DNA from: Prosapia bicincta
Lineage: Eukaryota; Arthropoda; Insecta; Hemiptera; Cercopidae
NCBI GenBank assembly: GCA_036971475.1
Contig: JBAIZL010000002.1
Span: 170,974,524 to 171,038,523 of the forward strand
Reading direction: 5' to 3'
DNA length: 64,000 bases
Position numbers and translations under genes: made by a program. The notes beneath the pieces are model-generated. The model ran no database searches. It saw nothing but the letters and a program-made list of their open reading frames with translations, and had not been told where the DNA came from. Below are positions 1 through 11,860 of this stretch, in pieces; positions within the stretch are counted from its first letter, which is position 1, and each line of letters begins with the position of its first letter.

Positions 1-520
1 TCTTAATTTTTTCTTGAAAACTACCCCAATGATTTTCAATAAAATTGGTTTATGCGGGATTTTTAACCACAGAAATCCAATGGGCAAAGAACATTTTATG
101 TAAAACCATCAAGTTTTTGAAAATCTTTAAACACCTCAAACTACTTTAACGATTCACACTAAAATTACTATATTTCGGGTTAACGTCAGGAATCAAATGT
201 GCTAATTGAAATGTTTCTGAAAAATGAGTATAAAGTTTAAGAATATTTTAATTCATATTTCCAGAATTACTTTGGACTCAAGCAAGAGTCAACTTGGATG
301 TACTATGCAAATACATTAATTCCCAGTTAGACCAGCATTTGGCATGAGACTCAATGAGTCACAGAGGTAAACTTTTAATTATTTTGGTATCGACTTAACA
401 AACACCATTTTAATGCACAGGGAATGTCATGTAGTATGTGCCATTCTCTGGGATTAAAGCAAGGAGTAACTACCAAATTCTTTTGCCAAATGATAATCCA
501 GGTCATAAATGAAATATAAT
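1..520. other. AT-rich flank, no gene seen
   Basis: Ordinary AT-rich sequence with no convincing open frame, repeat or RNA gene. It ends abruptly at the GC-rich satellite. Confidence 0.6.
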
Positions 521-522
521 GT

Positions 523-3500
523 TTCGGACTCTGACGAAGTATGCAGCAGCGGCAGCGGTAACGGTTGCGGCAGAGGCAGCGGTAACGGTTGCGGCAGCAG
601 TAACGGTAGCGGTAACGGTTGCGGCAGCGACAGCGGTAGCGGTAACGGTTGCGGCAGCGACAGCGGCAGCAGTAACGGTTACTGTAACGGTAGCGGCAGC
701 TGTAACGGTAGCGGCAGCGGTAACGGTAGCGGCAGTGACAGCGGCAACGGCAGGGGTAGCGGTAGGGTTTGTGGTAGTGGCAGTTGTAAAAGTAGAGGTA
801 GTGACAGCGGAAAGGTAGTGGTAGTGACAGCGGCAGCAGCAGTGGTAGCGGTACCGGCAGTGGCAACGGTAGCTGTAGCGGTAGCGGGAAGGTTTGTGGT
901 AGTGGCAGTGGCAAAGGTAGTGGTAGTAACAGCGGCAACGGCAGCGGCAGCGGCAGCGGCAGCGGTAGCTGTAGCGGTAGCGGTAGGGTTTGTGGTAGTG
1001 GCAGTTGTAAAAGTAGAGGTAGTAACAGCGGCAAAGGTAGTGGTAGTGACAGCGGCAACAGCAGTGGTAGCGGTACCGGCAGTGGCAACGGTAGCTGTAG
1101 CGGTAGCGGGAGGGTTTGTGGTAGTGGCAGTAGCAAAGGTAGTGGTAGTAACAGCGGCAACGGCAGTGGCAGCGGTAGCGGCAGGGTTTGTGGTATCGGC
1201 AGCGGCAATGGTAGTGATAGCAGCAGCGGTAGTGGTAGCGGCAGCGGCAGCGGTAGCGGTAGCGGCAGCGGTAACGGTAGCGGCAGGGTTTGTGGTATCG
1301 ACAGCGGCAAAGGTAGTGATAGCAGCAGAGGTAACGGTAGCGGCAAGGGTTTGTGGTATCGGCAGCGGCAAAGGTAGTGATAGCAGCAGCGGTAGCGGTA
1401 GCGGCAGCTTCAGCGGTAACGGTAACGGCAGAGTTTGTGGTATCGGCAGCGGCAAAGGTGATATAAGCAGCGGTAGCGATAGCGGCAGCGGTAGTGGTAG
1501 CGGTAGCGGCCGCGGTAACGGTAGCGGCAGCGGTAACAGTAGCGGCAGGGTTTGTGGTATCGCAAGCGGCAAAGGTAGTGATGGCAGCAGCGGTAGCGGT
1601 AGCGGCAGGGTTTGTGGTATCGGCAGCGGCAAAGGTAGTGATAGCAGCAGCGGTAGCATTAGCGGCAGCAGTAACGGTAGCGGCAGCGGTAACGTTAGCG
1701 GCAGCGGTAACGGTAGCGGCAGCAGTAACGGTAGCGGCAACGGTAACGGTAGCGGTATGGTTTGTGGTATCGGCAGCGGCAAAGGAAAAAGATAGCAGCA
1801 GCGGTAGCGGTAGCGGCAGCGGTAACGGTAGCGGCAGGGTTTGTAATATCGGCAGCGGCAAAGGTAGTGATAGCAGCAGCGGTAGCGGTAGCGGTAGCTT
1901 CAGCGGCAGTGGTAGCGGCAGCGGTAACGGTAGCGGCAGGGTTTGTGGTATCGGCAGCGGCAAAGGTAGTGATAGCAGCAGCGGTAGCGGTAGCGGCAGC
2001 AGCAGCGGTAAAGGTAGCGACAGGGTTTGTAGTATCGGCAGCGTCAAAGGTAGTGATAGCAGCAACGGCAGCGGTAGCGGTAGCGGCAGCGGTAGTGGTA
2101 ACGGTAGCGGCAGGGTTTGTGGTATCGGCAGCGGCAAAGGTAGTGATAGCAGCAGCGGTACGGTAGCGGCAGCAGCAGCGGAAATAGTAGCGGCAGGGTT
2201 TGTAATATCGGCAGCGGCAAAGGTAGTGATAGCAGCAGCGGTAGCGGTAGCGGTAGCTTCAGAGGCAGTGGTAGCGGCAGCGGTAACGGTAGCGGCAGGG
2301 TTTGTGGTATCGGCAGCGGCAAAGGTAGTGATAGCAGCAGCGGTAGCGGTAGCGGCAGCGGTAACGGTAGCGGCAGGGTTTGTGGTATCGGCAGCGGCGA
2401 AGGTAGTGATGACAGCAGCGGTAGCGGTAACGGCAGGGTTTGTGGTATCGGCAGCGGCAAATGTAGTGATAGCAGCAGCGGTAGCGGTAGCAGCAGCGGT
2501 AGCGGTTGCGGCAGCGGTAACGGTAGCGGCAGCGGTAACGTTGGCGGCAGCGGTAACGGTAGCGGCAGGGTTTGTGGTATCGGCAGCGGCAAAGGTAGTG
2601 ATAGCAGCAGCGGTAGCGGTAGCAACAGCGGCAGCGGTAACGGCAGGGATTGTAGTATCGGCAGCGGCAAAGGTAGTGATAGCAGCAGCGGTAGTGGTAG
2701 CGGCAGCGGCAGCGGTAACGGCAGGGATTGTAGTATCGGCAGCGGCAAAGGTAGTGATAGCAGCAGTGATAGCGGTAGTGGCAGCGGTAACTGTAGCGGC
2801 AGCGATAACGGTAGCGGCAGGGTTAGTGGTATCGGAAGCGGCAAAGGTATTGATAGGAGCAGTGGTAGCGGTAGCGGCAGCGGCAGCGGAAACGGTAGCG
2901 GCAGCGGTAACGATAGCGGCAGCGGTAACGGTAGTGGCTGTTTTTGTAGTATCGGCAGCGGCAAAGGTAGTGATAGCAGCAGTGATAGCGGTAGTGGCAG
3001 CGGTAACTGTAGCGGCAGCGATAACGGTAGCGGCAGGGTTAGTGGTATCGGAAGCGGCAAAGGTATTGATAGGAGCAGTGGTAGCGGTAGCGGCAGCGGC
3101 AGTGGTAACGGCAGGGTTTGTAGTATCGGCAGGGGCAAAGGTAGTGATAGCAGCAGTGATAGCGGTAGTGCAGCGGTAACTGTATCGGCAGCGATAACGG
3201 TAGCGGCAGGGTTTGTGGTATCGGCAGCGGCAAAGGTAGTGATAGCAGCAGTGGTAGCGGTAGCGGCAGCGGCAGCGGCAGCGGCAGCGGAAACGGTAGC
3301 GGCAGCGGTAACGATAGCGGCACCGGTAACGATAGCGGCAGGGTTTGTGGTATCGGAAGCGGCAATGGTAGTGATAGCAGCAGAGGTAGCGGTAGCGGCA
3401 GCAGCAGCGGTAACGGTAGCGGCAGGGTTTGTAGTATCGGCAGCAGCAAAGGTAGTGAATGCAGCAGCGGTAGCGGTAGCGGCAGCAGCAGCAGTAAAGG

Positions 3501-6500
3501 TAGCGGCAGTTTTTATGGTATCGGCAGTGGCAAATTTAGTGATAGCAGCAGCGGTAACGGTAGCGGCAGCGGTAGCGGTAGCGGTAAGGTTTGTGGTATC
3601 GGCAGCGGCAAAGGTAATGATAGCAGCAGCGGTTGCGGTAGCGTTAGCGACAGCGGTAACTGTAGCGGCAGCGGTAACGGTAGTGGCAGCAGTAATGGTA
3701 GCGGCAAAGTTTGTGGTATCAGCAGCGGCAAATTTAGTGATAGCAGCAGCGGTAGCGGTAGCGGCAGCGGCAGCAGTGACGGTAGCAGCAGTGTTTGTGG
3801 TATCGGCAGCGGCAAAGGTAGTTATTGCAGCAGTGGTAACGCTAGCGGCAGCGGTAACGGTAGCGGCAGGGTTTGTGGTATCGGCAGCGGCAAATGTAGT
3901 GATAGCAGCAGCGGTAGCGGTAGCAGCAGCGGTAGCGGATGCGGCAGGGATTGTAGTATCGGCAGCTGCAAAGGTAGTGATAGCAGCAGTGATAGCGGTA
4001 GTGGCTGCGGTAACTGTAGCGGCAGCGATAACGGTAGCGGCAGGGTTTGTGGTATCGGCAGCGGCAAAGGTAGTGATAGCAGCAGTGGTAGCGGTAGCGG
4101 CAGCGGAAGCGGATACGGTAGCGGCAGCGGTAACGATAGCGGCAGCGGTAACGATAGCGGCAGCGGTAACGGTAGCGGCAGGGTTTGTAGTATCGGCAGC
4201 GGCAAAGGTAGTGATAGCAGCAGTGATAGCGGTAGTGGCAGCGGTAACTGTAGCGGCAGCGATAACGGTAGCGGCAGGGTCTATGGGATCGGCAGCGGCA
4301 AAGGTAGTGATAGGAGCAGTGGTAGCGGTAGCGGCAGCGGCAGCGGTAACGGCAGGGTTTGTAGTATCGGCAGCGGCAAAGGTAGTGATAGCAGCAGTGA
4401 TAGCGGTAGTGGCAGCGGTAACTGTATCGGCAGCGATAACGGTAGCGGCAGGGTTTGTGGTATCGGCAGCGGCAAAGGTAGTGATAGCAGCAGTGGTAGC
4501 GGTAGCGGCAGCGGCAGCGGAAACGGTAACGGTAGCGGCAGCAGTAACGGTAGCGGCAGGGTTTGTAGTATCGGCAGCGGCAAAGGTAGTGATAGCAGCA
4601 GTGATAGCGGTAGTGGCAGCGGTAACTGTATCGGCAGCGATAACGGTAGCGGCAGGGTTTGTGGTATCGGCAGCGGCAAAGGTAGTGATAGCAGCAGTGG
4701 TAGCGGTAGCGGCAGCGGCAGCGGCAGCGGAAACGGTAGCGGCAGCGGTAACGATAGCGGCAGCGGTAACGGTAGTGGCAGAGTTTGTGGTATCGGCAGC
4801 GGCAAAGGTAGTGATAGCGGCAACGGTAGCGGTAGCGGTAGCGGTAGCGGTAGCGGCAACGGTAACGGTAGCGGCAACGGTAACGATAGCGGCAGGGTTT
4901 GTGGTATCGGCAGCGGCAAAGGTAGTGATAGCAGCAGCGGTAGCGGTAGCGGCAGCGGTAATGGTAGCGGCAGCGGTAACGGTAGCGGCATCGGTAACGT
5001 TATCGGCAGCGGTAACGGTAGCGGCAGGGTTTGTGGTACCGGCAGCGGCAAAGGTATTGATAGCAGCAGCGGTAGCGTTAGCGGCAGCGGTAACGGTAGC
5101 GGCTGCGGTAACTGTAGCGGCAGCGATAACGATAGCGGCAGGGTTTGTGGTATCGGCAGCGGCAAAGGTAGTGTTGGAAGCAGCAGCGGTAGCGGTAGCG
5201 GCAGCAGCAGCAGTAAAGGTAGCGGCAGTTTTTGTGGTATCGGCAGTGGCAAATTTAGTGATAGCAGCAGCGGTAACGGTAGCGGCAGCGGTAGCGGTAG
5301 CGGTAAGGTTTGTGGTATCGGCAGCGGCAAAGGTAATGATAGCAGCAGCGGTTGCGGTAGCGTTAGCGACAGCGGTAACTGTAGCGGCAGCGGTAACGGT
5401 AGTGGCAGCAGTAATGGTAGCGGTAGGGATTGTGGTATCAGCAGCGGCAAATTTAATGATAGCAGCAGCTGTAGCGGTAGCGGCAGCGGCAGCAGTGACG
5501 GTAGCAGCAGCGTTTGTGGTATCGGCAGCGGCAAAGGTAGTGATTGCAGCAGTGGTAACGGTAGCGGCAGCGGTAACGGTAGTGGCAGGGTTTGTGGTAT
5601 CGGCAGCGGCAAAGGTAGTGATGACAGCAGCAGTAGCGGTAGCGGCAGGGTTTGTGGCATCGGCAGCGGCAAATGTAGTGATAGCAGCAGCGGTATCGGT
5701 AGCAGCAGCGGAGGCGCATGCGGCAGCGGTAACGGTAGCGGCAGCGGTAACGTTGGCGGCAGAGGTAACGGTAGCGGCAGGGTTTGTGGTATCGGCAGCG
5801 GCAAAGGTAGTAATAGCAGCAGCGGTAACGGTAGCGGCAGCGGCAGCGGTAACGGCAGGGTTTGTTGTATCGGCAGGGGCAAAGGTAGTGATAGCAGCAG
5901 TGATAGAGGTAGTGGCTGCGGTAACTGTAGCGGCAGCGATAACGGTAGCGGCAGGGTTTGTATTATCGGAAGCGGCAAAGGTAGTGATAGCAGCAGTGGT
6001 AGCGGTAGCGGCAGCGGTAACGTTATCGGAAGCGGTAACGGTAGCGGCAGGGTTTGTGGTACCGGCAGCGGCAAAGGTATTGATAGCAGCAGCGGTAGCG
6101 TTAGCGGCAGCGGTAACGGTAGCGGCTGCGGTAACTGTAGCGGCAGCGATAACGGTAGCGGCAGGGTTTGTGGTATCGGCAGCGGCAAAGGTAGTGATAG
6201 CAGCAGCGGTAGCGGTAGCGGCAGCGGTAATGGTAGCGGCAGCGGTAACGGTAGCGGCAGCGGTAACGTTATCGGCCGCGGTAACGGTAGCGGCAGGGTT
6301 TGTGGTATCGGCAGCGGCAAAGGAAGTGATAGCAGCAGCGGTAGCGGTAGCGGTAGCGGCAGCAGCAGCGGTAACTGTAGCGGCAGTGTTTGTAGTATAG
6401 GCAGCGGCAAAGGTAGTGTTGGAAGCAGCAGCGGTAGCGGTAGCGGCAGCAGCAGCAGTAAAGGTAGCGGCAGTTTTTGTGGTATCGGCAGTGGCAAATT

Positions 6501-9258
6501 TAGTGATAGCAGCAGCGGTAACGGTAGCGGCAGCGGTAGCGGTAGCGGTAAGGTTTGTGGTATCGGCAGCGGCAAAGGTAATGATAGCAGCAGCGGTTGC
6601 GGTAGCGTTAGCGACAGCGGTAACTGTAGCGGCAGCGGTAACGGTAGTGGCAGCAGTAATGGTAGCGTATGGGATTGTGGTATCAGCAGCGGCAAATTTA
6701 ATGATAGCAGCAGCTGTAGCGGTAGCGGCAGCGGCAGCAGTGACGGTAGCAGCCCGTTTGTGGTATCAGCAGCGGCAAAGGTAGTGATTGCAGCAGTGTT
6801 AACGGTAGCGGTAGCGGTAACGGTAGCGGCAGGGTTTGTGGTATCGGCAGCGGCAAAGGTAGTGATGACAGCAGCGGTAGCGGTAGCGGCAGGGTTTGTG
6901 GTATCGGCAGCGGCAACGGTAGTGATAGCAGCAGCGGTAACGGTAGCGGCAGCGGCAGCGGTAACGGCAGGGATTGTAGTATCGGCAGCGGCAAAGGTAG
7001 TGATAGCAGCAGTGATAGCGGTAGTGGCAGCGGTAACTGTAGCAGCAGCGGTAGCGGTAGCAGCAGCAGTAGCGGATGCGGCAGCGGTAACGGTAGCGGC
7101 AGCGGTAACGTTGGCGGCAGCGGTAACGGTAGCGGTAGGGTTTGTGGTATCGGCAGCGGCAAAGGTAGTGATAGCAGCAGCGGTAACGGTAGCGGCAGCG
7201 GCAGCGGTAACGGCAGTGTTTGTTGTATCGACAGCGGCAAAGGTAGTGATAGCAGCAGTGATAGAGGTAGTGGCTGCGGTAACTGTAGCGGCAGCGATAA
7301 CGGTAGCGGCAAGGGTTTGTGTTATCGGAAGCGGCAAAGGTAGTGATAGCAGCAGTGGTAGCGGTAGCGGCAGCGGCAGCGGAAACGGTAGCGGCAGCGG
7401 TAACGATAGCGGCTGCGGTAACGGTAGCGGCAGGGTTTGTAGTATCGGCAGCGTGAAAGGTAGTGATAGCAGCAGTGATAGCGGTAGTGGCAGCGGTAAC
7501 TGTAGCGGCAGCGATAACGGTAGCAGCAGGGTTTGTGGTATCGGCAGCGGCAAAGGTAGTGATAGGAGCAGTGGTAGTGGTAGCGGCAGCGGCAGCGGTA
7601 ACGGCAGGGATTGTAGTATCGGCAGCGGCAAAGGTAGTGATAGCAGCAGTGATAGCGGTAGTGGCAGCGGTAACTGTAGCGGCAGCGATAACGGTAGCGG
7701 CAGGGTTTGTGGTATCGGCAGCGGCAAAGGTAGTGATAGGAGCAGTGGTAGCTGTAGCGGCAGCGGCAGCGGTAACGGCAGGGTTTGTAGTATCGGCAGC
7801 GGCAAAGGTAGTGATAGCAGCAGTGATAGCGGTAGTCGCAGCGGTAACTGTAGCGGCAGCGATAACGGTAGCGGCAGGGTTTGTGGTATCGGCAGCGGCA
7901 AAGGTAGTGATAGGAGCAGTGGTAGCGGTAGCGGCAGCGGCAGCGGTAACGGCAGGGTTTGTGGTATCGGCAGCGGCAAAGGTAGTGATAGCAGCAGTGG
8001 TAGCGGTAGCGGCAACGGTAGCGGTAGCGGTAGCGGTAGCGGTAGCGGCAACGGTAACGGTAGCGGCAACGGTAACGATAGCGGCATGGTTTGTGGTATC
8101 GGCAGCGGCAAAGGTATTGATAGCAGCAGCGGTAGCGTTAGCGGCAGCGGTAACGGTAGCGGCAGCGGTAACTGTAGCGGCAGCGATAACGGTAGCGGCA
8201 GGGTTTGTGGTATCGGCAGCGGCAAAGGTAGTGATAGCAGCAGCGGTAGCGGTAGCGGCAGCGGTAATGGTAGCGGCAGCGGTAACGGTAGCGGCAGCGG
8301 TAACGTTATCGGCAGCGGTAACGGCAGCTGCAGGGTTTAAGGTATCGGCAGCGGCAAAGTAGTGATAGCAGCAGCGGTAGCGGTAGCTGCAGCGGTAGCG
8401 GTAACGGCAGGGTTTGTAGTATCGGCAGCGGCAAAGGTAGTGATAGCAGCAGTGATAGCGGTAGTCGCAGCGGTAACTGTAGCGGCAGCGATAACGGTAG
8501 CGGCAGGGTTTGTGGTATCGGCAGCGGCAAAGGTAGTGATAGGAGCAGTGGTAGCGGTAGCGGCAGCGGCAGCGGTAACGGCAGGGTTTGTGGTATCGGC
8601 AGCGGCAAAGGTAGTGATAGCAGCAGTGGTAGCGGTAGCGGCAACGGTGGCAGTAGCGGTAGCGGTAGCGGCAACGGTAACGGTAGCGATAGCGGCATGG
8701 TTTGTGGTATCGGCAGCGGCAAAGGTATTGATAGCAGCAGCGGTAGCGTTAGCGGCAGCGGTAACGGTAGCGGCAGCGGTAACTGTAGCGGCAGCGATGA
8801 CGGTAGCGGCAGGGTTTGTGGTATCGGCAGCGGCAAAGGTAGTGATAGCAGCAGCGGTAGCGGTAGCGGCAGCGGTAATGGTAGCGGCAGCGGTAACGGT
8901 AGCGGCAGCGGTAACGTTATCGGCAGCGGTAACGGCAGCTGCAGGGTTTGTGGTATCGGCAGCGGCAAAGTAGTGATAGCAGCAGCGGTAGCGGTAGCTG
9001 CAGCGGTAGCGGCAGCGGTAACGGTAGCGGCAGGGTTTGTGGTATCGGCAGCGGCAAAGGTAGTGATAGCAGCAGCGGTAGCGGTAGCGGCAGCGGTAGC
9101 GGAAAGGGTAACTGTAGCGGCAGGGTTTGTGGTATCGGCAGCGGCAAAGGTAGTGATAGCAGCAGCGGTAGCATTAGCGGCAGTGGTAACGGTAGCAGCA
9201 GGGTTATGGTATCGGCAGCGGCAAAGGTAGTGATAGCGGCAGCGGTAGCGGTATGCCG
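523..9258. repeat. GGYARC hexamer satellite with ~45-bp spacer, 8.7 kb
   Basis: The array is built from the hexamers GGTAGC, GGCAGC and GGTAAC. It is interrupted, every ~60-150 bp, by a spacer of about 45 bp that starts AGGGTTTGTGGTATCGGC and continues through GGCAAAGGTAGTGATAGCAGC. The spacer recurs many dozens of times. The strand is GC-rich and has about one CpG per 6 bp, in sharp contrast to its AT-rich surroundings. The hexamer carries no stop in five of six frames, giving long Gly-Ser, Ala-Val, Leu-Pro and Cys-Arg-Tyr open frames on both strands. I read these as by-products and not genes: they lack complex sequence, splice structure and a consistent start. The edges are sharp: AT-rich unique DNA before ~523, and GCCGGAAACAAACTTCC after ~9255. 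A low-complexity secreted or silk-like protein is a weak alternative. Confidence 0.95.
8085..8957. repeat. Recent ~611-bp tandem duplication inside the satellite
   Basis: The block beginning GGCATGGTTTGTGGTATCGG near 8083 recurs near 8694. Shared rare variants (GGTATTGATAGC, GCGGTAGCGTTAGCGG, GGTAACGTTATCGGC, GGCAGCTGCAGGGTTT) stay in the same order, so the period is ~611 bp. This shows expansion by large-scale unequal exchange on top of hexamer slippage. Confidence 0.75.
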
Positions 9259-9547
9259 GAAACAAACTTCCAGCGGTCTTTTGACGAGTGCCAAACGCTC
9301 CTAAGGCTAGCGATGCACGAGAAATGTATTTTGGATAATATTAAGTAATTGTAATGATACCTGCAATAAATTTTCATTTTTTGGATCCAGTCCTGATACT
9401 TATTGAATAGACTGTGAATGTGACCAGAAGTCGGAGTCGACTGCCACTAAGGTAGTATTGCGTGAGGACGTGAGAATGATCGTATCTTCGTTAGCCAGGC
9501 ACTGGTGTTATGTCGTCAAGGGACGAAGTCCATAGTATCCACTTACA

Positions 9548-9550
<3 letters not shown>
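9259..9550. other. Satellite flank, no gene seen
   Basis: Unique-looking, mixed-composition sequence between the satellite and the (TA)n tract. Its last ~100 bp may be the outer flank of the neighbouring foldback family. No open frame is recognised. Confidence 0.4.

Positions 9551-9590
<40 letters not shown>
9551..9590. repeat. (TA)n microsatellite
   Basis: An uninterrupted alternating TA tract of ~40 bp directly abuts the left arm of the foldback at 9591. The same association is seen at 27.2, 27.8, 43.9 and 45.0 kb. Confidence 0.95.
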
Positions 9591-9594
<4 letters not shown>

Positions 9595-9833
9595 AATAGT
9601 GACTATCTGGAGTACATCCGTTCATTCTGCAGTCCATAAATTCGCAGTTCCGACGTTTCGCTAGAATCTCATCCAGCATTGACGAGGAGAACCCAACAAC
9701 AGTAGTAGACTCGCTCTTCTACTGTTGTTGGGTTCACCTCGTCAATGCTGGATGAGACTCTAGCGAAACGTCGGAACTGCGAATTTATGGACTGCAGAAT
9801 GAACGGATGTACTCCAGATAGTAACTATTCATC
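9591..9833. repeat. Foldback repeat, ~113-bp arms, hammerhead-like core
   Basis: GATGAATAGTGACTATCTGG at 9591 is matched in reverse complement at the right end (9833), with arms of ~113 bp and a loop of under 20 bp. The right arm contains CTGGATGAG then a short spacer then CGAAACGTC (from ~9748). This resembles a degenerate hammerhead core. The left flank is (TA)n. It is best read as two terminal repeats of a Penelope-like element in inverted orientation. Confidence 0.8.
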
Positions 9834-9899
9834 ATATTTTTCCATCCGTGAAGGAATACGTATCAGCATATATATATAATATCAGAATCACAACAATAA

Positions 9900-10120
9900 G
9901 TGTCAAAATATAAAGCGAATTTCCTTGGAATTTCCCATTTTCCTCTTTATACATATAGGGTACAGTATTGGACTATGATTTTTGTTTGTTATTATTTATT
10001 TGGTTTCTTTTTTCCTTTCTATTTTAAGTTGCTGATAGTGGTCTATAGCTTCTCAATGCTTCACTATTACATAGAACCTTTTTCTTATAATTTCATGAAG
10101 TACTTTCAGTAATATTTAGC
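9900..10120. other. AT-rich intergenic, no gene seen
   Basis: Only short open frames occur here (for example a 70-codon frame at 9900-10112), and they have no recognisable similarity. Confidence 0.4.
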
Positions 10121-10121
10121 T

Positions 10122-10197
10122 CTGGGAAAGTTAGCTCAGTGCTTAAAGTGCTGGTTTTCAAACATGTAGATCAACAGTTCAAATCCGACGGGGCATC
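10122..10197 (+). repeat. tRNA-like fragment (SINE head or tRNA pseudogene)
   Basis: An A-box-like TTAGCTCAGT at 10131 and a B-box-like AGTTCAAATCC at 10176 are spaced as in a tRNA, and the segment ends near GGGGCATCA. The anticodon and T-stem positions do not pair, so this is not a functional tRNA. An AT-rich tail follows, which fits a tRNA-derived SINE or an old pseudogene. Confidence 0.45.
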
Positions 10198-10825
10198 AAA
10201 TTTTTAAATTCAAATTAATGATTAAATATTTGAAAATTTTTAATTAACATTAACTGTCATCCGCGATAGATTTGAAAAAAATATTTAATCTTGATTGGAT
10301 AAATAAAAAGTTATTTTATTAACGATTGAAAATTTGTACAAGATCTATATAAGGAGAGTGCGAGGTAATTGAAAAATAATAAAATCAGTAGCTGTAGAAT
10401 GTTTGTGGGAAATATTAATGTCAGACGCTAAGATGAAAACTGCATTCGTTTTATAATGCTTGGATGATAGGGTCGAAAGGTCAATCATTGAGTTTAAAAT
10501 TTAAAGTTTGATTTACAATATAGTCTACTCTTGGTTTTTACTATCCATGAGGCTTTAATGTTATGAAACTTTTTCTTTTGAACATAGAAAATTTAACGTT
10601 TTGCAACTACAATTTAAGTATACCTAAGAACAATTTCATTAATTTACTTAATTAATTAACATGTAATACGAGTATAAACAACAATTTTTATTTATCCACT
10701 CACATTTTTAAATTAATTCAAATACATTTTTTTTAAAATTTGTATTGGATGATGCTTGATGATAATACAGTTTTTTTTCAAATATTAGTTAAATTTAAGG
10801 AATTAATTTGAGTTTTATACGAAAG

Positions 10826-11615
10826 CAGGCCCGGTCAGAGAAATTTCGGGCCCCTGGGCCAACGTGAGTACGGGCCTTTCATTACTTCCAACATACGCCT
10901 ATTCATTATACAACCCTGTATTTTGTATGGAATTATAAATAGATTATCGTTACATTATTATGGAATACAAATAAAACTACATTTGTTGTGAAGTGAAATA
11001 ATGTAATTATTTTACAATGGACATAATGTTGTTAGGGCCTAAGATGCTGAAATAGTAACATAGAACTAATTTTGTTAAACAACTTACTTTCCTAGCCGAG
11101 AATAGCTACCACCGCAAGACAGTAAATCTAGACAAGCTGTCTTGTGCCATCGTGGATCGGCAGTAGTTTTTTATTCTTTTAAGGGCACTGAAAGCTCCTA
11201 CTACTGAGAATGGCAGTGTGCAAAATAAACGTAAGGCAATGGACACATATGGAAAGAGCAAATTGGGGTTTGTGCTCTGCGATTTATTCAAGAGTTTATG
11301 TGGTGGCAAACAAGACGTACCAAAACCAACTAGGCCTACTGAATCTAATCTCTGAATGTTTAGTGCTTTTGAAATAAAGTGCCATTCGTTTACAGCAATA
11401 AAGATTTGGCATTTCATTTAAAGAGTATTACTTTGCCATTAAAAACTTGAACAATTGTACATTGTATTTTTATACTTTATTGATATAGCCGAATAATGTT
11501 TTAATCTTTTTTATGGATCTCGCCACACGAGTAATTATTTTCCGCAGTAAAAAACACCAATCTGGCCGAGCCCATCAGGCCCCTCTTGAGCCCTGTCCCC
11601 CTTTGGGCGGGCCTA
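10826..11615 (-). mobile_element. Decayed hAT element (ZMYM-like group)
   Basis: The left end begins CAGGCCCGGTC and the right end reads GGGCGGGCCTA, giving short, imperfect, GC-rich inverted termini. The flanking 8-mers TACGAAAG (10818-10825) and TACGGGAG (11616-11623) differ at two positions and fit an aged 8-bp hAT target duplication. The interior encodes the C-terminal part of a hAT transposase on the minus strand. The element is only ~790 bp and has lost most of the transposase. Confidence 0.7.
11106..11417 (-). pseudogene. hAT transposase C-terminal dimerisation region, fragment
   Basis: The minus-strand frame ends with LFPYVSIALRLFCTLPFSVV followed by GAFSALKRIKNYCRSTMAQD, then SLSRFTVL. 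This matches the usual hAT C-terminal pattern (P.t..s.eRsFS.LK.IK.yLRs.M.q.rL). The Arg of the usual ERSFS is replaced (VGAFSALK). About 100 residues remain of a protein normally 500-700 residues long; the BED finger and the catalytic core are absent. It is non-functional. Confidence 0.75.
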
Positions 11616-11649
11616 TACGGGAGAAAAACTTTTCACAAATGTGGAAGGT

Positions 11650-11860
11650 ATGCAATATAGTTATTTCATCCCATTAGGCTGAAAATAAGTGATAACATAT
11701 AATTTAAAAAATCACATGATTTTATGTTAGGCCTATAGGAACAGCTGTTTAAACGCATAGGCTATGTTACTTTATTTATATTAATTGTAATTGTTTAATA
11801 AAACGTACACAAAATAAAGGTGTTTGTTGACCCAAGTAGGAAATGACTTTGAATTTTTTT
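11650..11860 (+). repeat. Dispersed repeat, copy A (pairs with 18520-18745)
   Basis: About 200 bp align in the same orientation to 18520-18745. Shared segments include AAGTGATAACATAT/AAATGATAACATAT, TTACTTTATTT.TATTAATTG and TTTGTTGAC..AAGTAGGAA. Identity looks to be roughly three quarters by eye. It is an unclassified interspersed repeat. Confidence 0.55.

Noticed and set aside
3215..8225. Very long open frames (1,061 and 1,314 codons) in the satellite
   Set aside because: They follow from a hexamer that lacks stops in five of six frames. Both strands and several frames are open at once, with only two- or three-letter composition.
523..9258. CRISPR-like repeat-spacer array
   Set aside because: Spacing is irregular, spacers are themselves the repeat hexamer, and the context is a eukaryotic genome.
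10122..10197. Functional tRNA gene
   Set aside because: A- and B-box-like motifs are present, but the anticodon stem and T stem do not pair.
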